A stretch of DNA of 64,000 bases from NCBI RefSeq assembly GCF_003573695.1, contig NC_039363.1, positions 148,894,826-148,958,825 of the forward strand. The letters run 5' to 3'. Under the pieces are notes generated by a model. It searched no databases and was not told the origin of the DNA. It saw only the letters and a program-made list of their open reading frames with translations. This DNA is from Papaver somniferum (taxonomy: Eukaryota; Streptophyta; Magnoliopsida; Ranunculales; Papaveraceae). Shown here one piece after another: positions 10,072-20,390 of this stretch (positions within the stretch are counted from its first letter, which is position 1; each line of letters starts with the position of its first letter). A program made the position numbers and the translations under genes.

Positions 10072-10880
10072 TTACATATAAACACAAATGTATAACTTTA
10101 TTTGGTGTGATTTTCTGATTATTACTATCACTCTGTGCTGTGATTATGTACCAAAGTCTATTTACTGTATAGTGGTTTTATCTATAGAGCGCAAAGCCTC
10201 AAAAGGTTACAAGTACTTCCTTGTGTAACTTGCTGAAGTTATCCATTTAAATTGCTTTGAATACGAGGATTCCATTCCATGTACTTCATTTGTTTTCGGT
10301 AGGATTTAGTCTTCCATGTACTTCCACGAAAAGTTTGGTGCCCAGTAGCAGCCAGTCAGAAATTATGTCAACAAAAAGACTTTAATGACAGTACTAGTAT
10401 ATCGCATCGAAAAGTCTTTTAGACGACCTGGATCACCAATTGAAACTAAATGACTTGTCTGGCGTGACGAATCAAGCATGGACGATTATGCCGGCACCAT
10501 AATCAAATATCGAAATAGGAAGCATTATTGCACTAATGTCGTAATTATCTGGCCCCTCAAATCCTTGGTACAAGGATTTTTCCTCTAGAGAGGCACCATT
10601 TTAAGTATATTTGGTTTCCTGGTAATTCAATTACTTATATAAATGGATTACAAGGCGATATATTCTCCTTTTAATCCAATATTTTAAGAAATATGCTGGA
10701 TCTTTCGGAGGACTCGACCTCTTCATATATAGAGATAGAGAGGAGTGGACCTCGATTTGATCGTTAGTGTGCTCAGCTCAATAATACTGGAATCATGATG
10801 AGAGGTCAAATTTTAGCGCGTTTAATGTAAATCTAAAATGAAAATAAGAGACGAGGCTCCTTCTTATTGATGGATATGGG
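10072..10880. other. Intergenic region between membrane-protein copies 1 and 2
   Basis: This is the 3' flank of copy 1 and distal 5' flank of copy 2. No open frame or repeat boundary was supported. A GGTCAA (W-box core on the minus strand) occurs at 10804-10809. Confidence 0.5.
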
Positions 10881-11072
10881 ACAATTCAAAGTCAAGTTTT
10901 CATTAAACCCCTTTGAAATTTCTGGGTTTCTCTTGGATTAAACCATGGAAGGGAATGGATATGTGACGATTCAAAGTCAAGATTTCATTAAGCCAAAAGG
11001 TCCATTATTTTGAAATTTCCGGGTCACTCCGGTTATCCCATATTACTTGATTCTAGCTAGATACTATATAAC
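10881..11072 (+). promoter_or_regulatory. Promoter of membrane-protein gene copy 2 with duplicated W-box block
   Basis: The ATTCAAAGTCAA block occurs twice, with AGTCAA cores at 10890-10895 and 10975-10980. Each is followed by a TTTCATTAA and then a similar sequence including a TTGAAATTTC(T/C)GGGT word, so an ~85-bp promoter piece appears duplicated in tandem. A TATA box (CTATATAACTC) lies at 11064-11074, about 70 bp before the ATG. Confidence 0.55.
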
Positions 11073-11136
11073 TCTCACACTCATTGTTTCAATTGTTAAT
11101 TAAAAACCTTTCTTTCCCTCGTTAAACGGAAGAACC

Positions 11137-12072
11137 ATGGATAGAAAATCAGAAGAATTTGAATCCATGGGGATCTTTGATATCTACAGAGAAGCTTATA
11201 AGGTTACAATGTCATCGAGAAAGATCTTTTCACAGATCGTCCTTGCTCTAATCCTTCCATTTGCTTTGGTTACCCTAGCACAAATAGAAATAGTCCAACT
11301 ACCCATCACCAACAATCTCTCCAACTTAATCTTCACGCTTTTCCATTCTGTTCTCTTACAGCTATTGACTTCGGCTGTCGTTTACACGGCAGCTTGTGCC
11401 TATTGTTCCAAAGATATCACTTCTAAGAAAGTTATGATTGCAGTACCTAAATTATGGAAGAGGCTCGTGATCACTTACTTGTGGGTTTTCTTAATCTCGT
11501 TTGTGTATAGTTTTTTACTAATCATACTGATGGTGATTCTGTTTGTAGTACCTGGAATCTTGTCGGACCAAGTCGCTCTGAAATCAACTAAAATCATGTC
11601 TGTTCTAGTCGTTATTTTACTCATCCTTTACATGATTGGAGCCATTTACATCATCTTGATTTGGTACATGGCCAGTGTAGTATCCATTTTGGAAGACATT
11701 AGAGGAATTAAAGCTATCAAGAAAGGCAAGAACTTGATTAAGGGTAATTTTTGGATTGTTTTCGTCACCTTTTTTCTGCTGCTAATCTGTAATATGGGAA
11801 CAGTATTTTCCTTTAGCTCTCTGGTCGTACATGGGGAATCATTGGCTATGGTTGTTCGAGTGGTTTTGGGAATTTGTTGCTTGTTGTTGCTGGTGATACT
11901 CATTCACTTTGGCCTAGTAACGCAAACAATCGTCTACTTCGTTTGCAAGTCATATCACAAAGAGAACATTAATAAGTCTAACCTTGGCGATCACTTGGAT
12001 GACTATCACATCGGGTATTATGTCCCTCTAAATAAGGACGAAGACCTTCAGCTAGGAGGGAATGCTGTCTAG
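11137..12072 (+). CDS. Six-pass membrane protein of a plant tandem family, copy 2
   Basis: A 311-residue intronless frame sharing MGIFDIYREAYKVT, SAVVYTAACAYCSKDIT, SILEDIRGIKAIKKGKNLIKG and the KENINKSNLGDHLDDYHIG tail with copy 1. Predicted spans: about 30-53, 63-90, 111-138, 153-184, 203-231 and 240-270. The loop after span 1 is short, so copy 1 has an insertion or this copy a deletion there. Same orientation and promoter layout as copy 1; a tandem duplicate. A LINE has inserted 170 bp past the stop codon. Biochemical function is unknown. Confidence 0.9.
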   Translation: MDRKSEEFESMGIFDIYREAYKVTMSSRKIFSQIVLALILPFALVTLAQIEIVQLPITNNLSNLIFTLFHSVLLQLLTSAVVYTAACAYCSKDITSKKVMIAVPKLWKRLVITYLWVFLISFVYSFLLIILMVILFVVPGILSDQVALKSTKIMSVLVVILLILYMIGAIYIILIWYMASVVSILEDIRGIKAIKKGKNLIKGNFWIVFVTFFLLLICNMGTVFSFSSLVVHGESLAMVVRVVLGICCLLLLVILIHFGLVTQTIVYFVCKSYHKENINKSNLGDHLDDYHIGYYVPLNKDEDLQLGGNAV

Positions 12073-12241
12073 TTTTCTACATATAAGCTTAGGTATATAT
12101 ATATAACAATATTTGGTGTGATTTCTTACTTTCTCTATGTGATGTGTGACGTGATCTCAAAGGAATTATACAAATTTTTATGCACCCTCGTTGCAACTTG
12201 CAACCATCCATGTAAACTACAATCAAAGTAGAGTTCAGTCG

Positions 12242-12256
12242 CTTTACCTTGGATTA
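12242..12256. repeat. Target-site duplication of LINE copy B, 3' side
   Basis: CTTTACCTTGGATTA, identical in all 15 bases to 17927-17941 at the other end of the LINE. Confidence 0.9.
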
Positions 12257-12467
12257 TTTGTTTATTTTTCTGAATCACATCATTTTACTGATATTTAAAA
12301 AAAATTAGGGATTACAAGAGAAAGATTTAAAGTAAAAAGATAAAAAGATGGGCTAAACAAGGCCCAACCAAATGAAAAATTTAATCAAACCTTACATATT
12401 TCACATTAGGCATTTCAATTCTTGGTAAAGAAAATGGGCCTACCGCCTACCCTTGTGAATATTTCTT

Positions 12468-15400
12468 TCACCTACCTTCAGAACCGCCCCCTATTTTAGC
12501 AATGCTGTCAGCTGAGAAGTTCACTTTTCTGAAACAGTGCTTGAATTGAATGTCTGTAATATGTTGAATGGCTATTTCCCATCTTGCTCTGATAAACCAA
12601 GGCATTTCTCTTTTAGAAACGTCATTGATTCTTGTTTTTGAATCTGACACAATGATAACCTTTTTAATCTGCCACAGGACTGCAAGTTCAACTGCACATA
12701 CCACTGCATAAATCTCTTCCAAGTAATTTGTAGCAACACCAATTCCACCTGATAGAGTTCCCAAGACTTCATAGTTGTTATTTCTGGCACAAACACCAAA
12801 ACCTGCTACACCTGGGTTTCCAAATGAGGCTTCATCAAATCAAAACATTATATAATCAGCTTCAGGGGGCTCCGATTGAAATTCTTGAATAAACTAGAAC
12901 TTTGAACTTCTAACACCAAGATGAAATATTTCTATAATCGTCATATCATATTTTTGATTCCACTTGGTGCCTGTCATCCTTAAGCCTCCTTTAGAAACAA
13001 CTTTCATTACTTTGCTTTTTATCTCTTGATCTTTTGTGCAGATTCCCTCAAAGAATTTTTTATTCTTTTGAAACCATATTTCTTTTAGAATACTACATGC
13101 TGCTACAATCCATACCTGTTTAACTAATGGACTTTTATGCTTAATGCATCTCCAGATTTCATCAAAAGATTTACACTGCAACTTGAAATATTGCACAATT
13201 CCATCTCCAAATACTGATGCTTTTTTTTGCATTGCCGTAGTAAGTGAATCATCCTATCCTGATCATTTTCACACACACAACATTTGGAAGCCATTTCATA
13301 CCCCTTACTTACCATTAATGCATCATCCATGTAAACACCATGTACTAGTTTCCACACATTACAAGCAATACTAGGATGAAGAAATGAGTTCCATATGTAC
13401 CTTGGCCATTGTAAAGTAGGCATTTTGATTCTGATTTTATTGACAGTTGCTGGTATGGAGAAATTACCTTTTAGTTCACCACTCCATATTAGATTATCTT
13501 CCCCTTTGCCAACATCTGGTAGTTTCATATGATGAATAATTTGATTAAGTTCAAAAGGAATATTCCAAATGCCATTTGTTAAAATATCTGATATCTTCAT
13601 TTTTTCATTCTCAGACACATATGCAGAATTACCAACCATGTCAATTAGAGGGTTATCACCTATCCAGGTATCAAACCAAACTGACAACTTCTCCCCACTG
13701 CCAATGCACCATCTAATATCTTCTTTTAACATGCTCCAAGCCCATTTTAATCCTGGACAAACTGAAGATAGTTGCCAATTAGTATTCCATTGTCCTTGCT
13801 TGTTTTTATATTTTGGTTTTATGAACAAAGCCCAATCTTCTTCAGAGTCAATTATCTTCCACATCATCTTCATTAGGAAAGTTGATTGATGATTTCTAAT
13901 CTTTGAATTCCCATTCCACCTTCTTTAAATGGAGTGCACACTTTTTTCCATGAGAAATTTGTGTACTTCCTAACTTCATTGTCCCCTGACTATAGAAAGT
14001 TTCTTATGATTCTTTCACAAATCTTGATCACTGATTTTGGCCACTTGAAGATTGCCATATTATACACTGGGATACTGCAGAGAACAGATTTGATGAGAAT
14101 TAATCTATCTTTAAAAGACAACAGTTTACCTTTCCAAGTGGCTAACTTTTTTTGCATCAATTCCACCATTGGCCAAATTATGGATATTTTAACCTTGCCT
14201 GCATGAAGAACGATTCCAAGATATTTGTCTGGCAAGTTGCTTGTTTCCATTTGCATCATTTCTTTAATCTGGTATTTCCTTGTATCAGATGTGCCATCAA
14301 TGAAACATTTGCTTTTTCTTTTATTGATTACTCGTCCTGAACTTCTTTGATGTTCTTCAAGCAGCTTCAAAAGATTGTTTATACTTTTTTTAGCTCCATT
14401 ATAGAATATGAACACATCATCAGCAAAAAGTAAGTAGGTAGGATGAATCCATTTTCTTACCACCATAGGAATGATTTTACCTTTACTAACAAGATCAGTA
14501 ATGATTTTGATTAAGGCTTCTTCCATCAGTATGAATAAAATTGGAGATAATGGATCTCCTTGCTTTAACCCTCTTCCAAATGAGAAAAAACCTCTTGGTC
14601 CTCCATTGACCATGACAGATATTTTGGCAGATTTTAACAATGTATATATCCATTCACACCAATCATTAGAAAATCCAAATTTGATAAGTACCTGAAATAC
14701 CACATCTCCTTTTTTTCTTCATCTCATTTACCAATTCTGAAGCCAAAAGTATTTGCTCTTGAATGCTTCTTCCTTTGACATAAGCTGCTTGTTGAGGAGA
14801 TATAAGCTTATACAGTAAGATACTCACTCTTGTTTCCAGAATTTTGGTGAATATCTTAAAGCTTACATTACTTAGGCCAATTGGCCTAAAGTACTTGGAT
14901 TTTTTGCTCCATCTATTTTTTGAATGAGGACCAAAAAAATTGAATTTAAACCTTTGGGGATGAATTTTCTTCTCCAGCAAAATTGAACTGCTTGAATAAC
15001 ATCTTCATGTATTATATCTCAACAAGATCTATAGAACCAACCTGAAAATCCATCTGGACCAGGTGAACTATCTGGGTCCATGCTAAATATTGTGTTTTTA
15101 ATTTCTTCAGCATCAGGGATTGCATCCAACATATTTTGGTCCATATCTGTTACAACCTCAGGAATTGTGTCTAGTAATGAGTTATCAATAGATACTTGCT
15201 GAAATTTAAATTTTTGCTCAAAGTGCTTTCCTAGTTCTTCAACAATTTTTTCTTGATCTGTAATCAATTCACCATTACTATTTTCCAATTCACTGATTGA
15301 ATTTCTTGCTTGCCTTATTTTCAAATTGCTGTGAAAGAATCCGGTATTAGCTGCCCCTTCTTTGATCCATTTTATCCTTGACTTTTGTTTAAGCATAGTA

Positions 15401-16411
15401 CTTAATTGCACTTCTTTAGAATTATATAAATTTTGAGCTTCAACAAGATTATTTAGATTATCTTCATCAAAAAGATTTTTATCTGAAATTTCCATTGCTT
15501 CTTGAACTTTGATTTCAGCTTCTTTAACTTTACTATGAATATTTCCAAAAACCTCCCAGTTCCAATCTTTGAGTATTTGTTTCAATCTTTTTAATTTATT
15601 TTGAAATGTAAAAGCTGGATCACCCTCCATTAGAGAAGACCATCATTGTTGAACTACTTCAACAAAGTTTGGATGAGAAATCCACATCTTCTGAAACTTC
15701 ATTGGTGAATTTTTTGGCTTAGGAATTGTGACATTTCCACCCATCAATGGAGCATGATCAGATGCTATTCTCCCAACTTTATAACTCCAGTCTTCATATT
15801 TTTGAAGCCACATTTGATTCAAAACTGCTCTATCAAGATTGCGTAGAATTCTTTTACTGCCATGTTGACAGTTAGACCAAGAATGCTGAGTTCCAGTTTT
15901 TGGTGCTTGTATGAGTTCACAGTTGTTAAGACAATCAAGAAAATCCATCATTGCTTTCTTGTTAGGAGTTTTTCCTCCAATTTTTCCATCTACTGAAGTA
16001 ATAATATTAAGTCTCCAATGACCATCCAAGGCTTCTTTAAATCACTAATACTTTCCATTTCTGACCAGAGAAATTTCCTTTGATTAACTCCAACATGTGC
16101 ATGAACTCCAGAAATAAGAACTCCTACCACACTTATTGTTATCATTTGACTTGACATGGACACTACAGAAGGAGTAGGTAGTGTATTGTTCCAGAATAAC
16201 CAAATATTTCCTTTTTATTGGAAAGTGAATTATGAATGACCATACTCTGCATTCCATGCAAATTTAGCTTATTGCAAAAAGAAGAATTACAAAAAACTTT
16301 AGGTTCTGTTACCCAAACTATTGATGGATTGAAGTGCTTTATTAACGTTCTAAGTTTATCTTGAGACCTTGTACTCCTAAGGCCTCTGATATTCCAATAA
16401 AGAACTTTCAT
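12468..16411 (-). pseudogene. LINE ORF2 polyprotein (EN-RT-zfRVT-RNaseH), copy B, broken
   Basis: Endonuclease begins MKVLYWNIRGLRS at 16411; its GD-N motif is out of frame because of a missing base near 16010; an SDHAPLM motif follows at about 15760. The RT domain starts after a SSPGPDGF motif (about 15060), continues with FRPIGLSNVSFK (about 14890), then GLKQGDPLSPILF (about 14560), and carries the catalytic FADD box at about 14420. A reverse-transcriptase zinc-binding domain lies at 13500-13250. RNase H sequence (VVCAVELAVLW, VSDSK) occupies 12764-12468. At least five frame breaks separate the parts, so it cannot move itself. Confidence 0.88.
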
Positions 16412-16414
16412 GGT

Positions 16415-17711
16415 TTAGTTTGGAGGCCTCTTGTACCTCATTTGCTTGGATTTTTCCTAAAATTATATTTGGTAGGAACTTGAACATTGGATGAAGTACT
16501 AGCAATACTAATCTTTGTTATTACTTCATTTTCGTATTTTGGAGGTGTTGTTGGCTTTGTTGCTGGAGGATTTTGCACAACTCTAGACCATGAAGTTACA
16601 GGAACACTAGCAGCTAAAACTGAACCATCCTTCCCATTGATATACTTAATTACACTGTTTTTAATTGAATTATCTTCTGAAATTTGAAGTATTCTATCTG
16701 GATTAAGAATGGATTCCTCCTTATTTTCTGAACCAATTATGCTTTGATGATGATCTTATTTTTGTAGAGAGATGAACATTCCTTTAGAGATACGTATTTC
16801 ACTTAGAGCTTGATACCCTATATGTTGATGTATTTGAGTTACTGGAGTTTTACATATATCAAAAGGCTCTTGGATCTTTGAGTAAATTAACCATGAACTG
16901 GAGAGGATTCGTGAACTTCCCTAATAGAATAATTTTGATTTGGAACTCTTTGATGAACATTCATTGGAACTGAATTCTTAACAACTTCTTGCTCGACAAC
17001 TTTCTCTGCTCCACCTGAATTACTTTGATTATTTTTGAATCTACATTCCATTTGTAGATGACCTAAAATTTTACAGTGCTGGCAAAATCTAGGAGGTTTA
17101 AGATTTCATAAATCCTCCAAACTTTGTTTTAATCCAGAGTTTATTAGGGACCTTCTTTGCCAAATCAATATTAATAAGAATTCTAGCATAATAACCATTA
17201 TCAAAATTCAAAGTTGCATCATCCGTTTTAACAGGCTCTCTCAAAGCTCTTCCAATAGTGAATAGAGTCTTTTCATCCCAATACTCCAGACTAAGTCCAG
17301 GAAGATGCACCCCAATTATTTGTTGATGAAGTTCTATGATTCTCTGGTCGAAATTCAGGAATCCAATTCCTTATCCATAGAGTTTGATTACATACATCCC
17401 ATTTCCTGCTTTGATTGTGTTTTGATCATTCATTATTAAGCTTAATAGTAAAGAAACCTTTTCCCATAGGAATCATTTTGCATTGACCCTTTAATTTCCA
17501 TTGAGCCTTCAGATTTTGACACAGCTTCAGAAAGTTTTAGATGAAGTAGATCAAGACGACCTATAAGAGAAAACCTCCAAGCAATACAACGATTTTCAGA
17601 ATCTGAAGTAAGATCGATCGATGGAGTTTCTTCATAAGTATTGTTTAGATGTACTTCTGATGAATCCGTTTCTGGGTTCATATTTTTTTCCATAAAAATT
17701 GAATGAACCAA
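16415..17711 (-). pseudogene. LINE ORF1 (DUF4283-like, CCHC), copy B, broken
   Basis: The ATG at 17711 starts a frame reading into CIAWRFSLIGRLDLLHLKL, typical of the N-terminal part of plant LINE ORF1. The DUF4283 end is at 17310-17098 in another frame, and a CQHCKILGHLQMEC zinc knuckle follows around 17087-17046. The C-terminus MRYKRPPN ends at the stop 16415-16417, three bases before ORF2. It binds the LINE RNA in active families; here frameshifts break it. Confidence 0.8.
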
Positions 17712-17926
17712 AACTAAATTAACTAACTATAGCTACCACGATGAGAAATTAAACTCCAATCATAAGATCTCAGTGAAAATTCAACTGAAAATCCCCTGAA
17801 TTAATGATGTTTTCTACAGATTTCAATGAAGAAAGATGAAAAAACCTTACTGAGTTCGTCGCCGATTTGCAGAGCGTGACTCAACCGATTTGTTAGAAAA
17901 GAAAACTCAAATACCAAAATATTCAT

Positions 17927-17941
17927 CTTTACCTTGGATTA
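17927..17941. repeat. Target-site duplication of LINE copy B, 5' side
   Basis: Exact 15-bp match to 12242-12256. Confidence 0.9.
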
Positions 17942-18425
17942 AAAGTTTTGTTGAATTTTCTGATCGGAATTCGACATTAAGTCTCCAAAGATTATAAAAA
18001 ATTATAAAATATTTGAACATTATTCATCCACAATGGCTGTTGTGACAGGTGTAGATATTTTTTTTTGTCACTATTTTTTTTGGGTGCTTGGTAAATAGAA
18101 AATATATTAAAAGGGGTTGGTTTGGGATTTTTAGACATATCGAGAGAATTCTTTTGTAAGAGATTTGGGGAGACTCTTCGTAAGTTTATTGGTTTTGGGG
18201 ACTCTCTGAGTGACTTTTAAAAAATCTCGGAGAGTCATTGAGATCAAAATATATAGGAAGTTTACTTTACATACATCGAATAATAAGGAAAAAAAATAAA
18301 AAATCACTTTATAAAATTAATATATAATAAATAATTCATAGTTTTAATATAAAAAATAAAATAAAAATATAACCAATCAAAAATTATAAATTTACACGGT
18401 CACTATTTTGTCAACCTAATTGGAA
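17942..18425. other. AT-rich flank with GAGAGTC sub-repeats
   Basis: No gene. Around 18130-18245 there are repeated GACTCT(C/T)...GAGAGTC words that resemble, in inverted sense, the 22890-23175 stretch; the two could be ends of one old DNA element that encloses 18.1-23.2 kb, but the match is loose. Confidence 0.3.
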
Positions 18426-18429
18426 CAAT

Positions 18430-20390
18430 GGGTAGATTCACACCCTCAAGCCTTGATACGGCATTTACCAAGAATTGGATCAGACCATGCCCCGCTATTG
18501 CTGCAACAAAATGTCATTCCAAGACATACATCACCAAACTTCTGAATAGAGCATCTTTGGTTTTTATATCCTCAAATGAAGGAGGTCGTTATCTCGGCAT
18601 GAATTCAAAACAATGATCCAAACATAGCTCGTAACCTGCAGTTCCAAATGAAGGAAACTGCAACAGTTTTGCAACTTTGGCACAAAAATACTTTCAGGAA
18701 TCTGCCAGAACTTTTCAAAGAAGCCAAATTTTAAATTCAGCTGGCACAATCCAAATGTGCGAGCACACAAGGAGCAGAACTACTATTTTGGCTACAACAT
18801 GAAAGAGAGACACGCAACTCGCACCTGATGTTGCAGCATTGCCACGACATGTATTGGAAACAACGGTCGAGAATCGAGTGGCTGAAAAACGCGGACATGA
18901 ATACCATACTTTACCATACAAAGGCGACCATCAATAGAAGAATCAACCACATCCATCAGCTGAAAGATGAAAACGAAGTTTGGGTGGATAACCAGAGGAA
19001 AATAGATCACATTATTGTGAACCACTTTGAACAAAAATACACTTCACCTCCAACTGTGATTGATATGAACATGTTCAACAATCTTGCACCGAGACTAACC
19101 GCTAGTCAATGCAGCCCGTTGACCAGGAACCAACAAATGAAGAAATACATAAAGCCCTGCTCAGCATTGGATCAGAAAAAGCACCAGGCCATATGGTTAT
19201 ACAAGTAAGTTTTTCAAGTTTTACTGGGACATAACAAGCCATCAAGTTATAGACCTGGTACAAAACTTCTTTGAAAATGCTGAGCTGGTAAACCCTTTCA
19301 ATCACAAAAACATCACCATGATACCCAAAATAAATAATCCTAACAAACCAAAGGATTTTCGACCCATTGGACTCTGTAATGTAGTATATAAAGTCATATC
19401 AAAATTATTAGTCAACCAAATAAGATCTCTACTACAATTCATGATTAGTCCTTACATAAGTGCCTTCATTCCAAACAGAGCAACACATTACAAAATTGTC
19501 ATTGCCACAGAAATATTCCACCATATTAGAACCTCAACACCGAAAAAGAACCCAAAAATAGCCTTGAAACTAACATTCAAAAAGCATATGATAATCTTGA
19601 TTGGGCTTTGTGAAGCAATCCTTAGGTTCCCTAGGATTTCCGGCATAATTCATTGAATACATCATGATATGTATTACCTCTGTCACCTACTCCGTAAATG
19701 TGAATGACACACCACAGGGATTCATCCAACCTAAGAGGGGGTTAAGACAGGGCGACCCACTGTCGCCATATATCTTCATAATGTGTGCAGAGATATTGTC
19801 TTCCAAACTGGAAAAATAGGAGCAACAAGGAAGCTGAAAGGATTAAGCATATCTATAAAGACACAACCAATACACCACTTGATGTATGTTGACGATCTAC
19901 TCATAACCTGCTCAGAGAACTAGAAAACGTGTGACAACCTCAACAAGGTTTTACACTCCTACTCAACTTCTGCTGTCCAAAAATTCAACACAGAAAAGTC
20001 GACTCTCATCCACCACCCCAAAAATTCACCAACAAAAAGAGACTGGCTAGCACATACCTTCAACATACCAACATCTCACAACCCACCAACATACCTAGGA
20101 GTGCAATTTAAACAAGAGGGGAACTCATCACTAATTGTTTCCCAGCTTATTCAAAGGCTTGAAAGGAAAGCCAAAATATGGATGGAAAAATGTTTCAACC
20201 AAGCGGGAAGGTGGATGCTCATAAAATCCTCTTTAATTCCAATAGGTAACCATGTGATGCAGACTCAACTACTTCCGGCACACATCCACAAAAAATGGAT
20301 AAGATTGCACGGAATATTTTTTTGGGTCCATGAGCCAAATACATAGAAGATGCACACGATAGGGAAAACCAAACTCAATCTCCCAAAAAC
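18430..20390 (+). pseudogene. LINE reverse-transcriptase fragment, plus strand, heavily decayed
   Basis: Translated pieces in shifting frames give the pre-RT linker (QRSRIEWLKNADMNTIL, about 18850-18905), RT blocks FRPIGLCNVVYKVISKLL (about 19360-19410) and [15 protein letters not shown] (about 19740-19785), the catalytic YVDDLL (about 19887-19905), and the thumb region YLGVQFK (about 20090-20110). This family differs from the minus-strand LINEs A and B. No endonuclease or RNase H is seen, and stops and frameshifts are frequent. Confidence 0.8.

Larger units (their letters stand above)
12257..17926 (-). mobile_element. Complete L1-type LINE, copy B (decayed)
   Basis: A 5.67-kb minus-strand non-LTR retrotransposon bounded by a perfect 15-bp target duplication. 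The 3' end (low coordinate) has an A-rich tail on the minus strand. In order on the minus strand: a 5' UTR of about 215 bp, ORF1 (17711-16415), a 3-bp gap, ORF2 (16411-12468) with endonuclease, reverse transcriptase, zf-RVT and RNase H, then a 3' UTR. Numerous frameshifts and stops interrupt both ORFs. Confidence 0.93.

Noticed and set aside
12894..13873. Open frames that could be taken for separate host genes
   Set aside because: They belong to LINE ORF2 (connection and zf-RVT region) within the TSD-bounded element.
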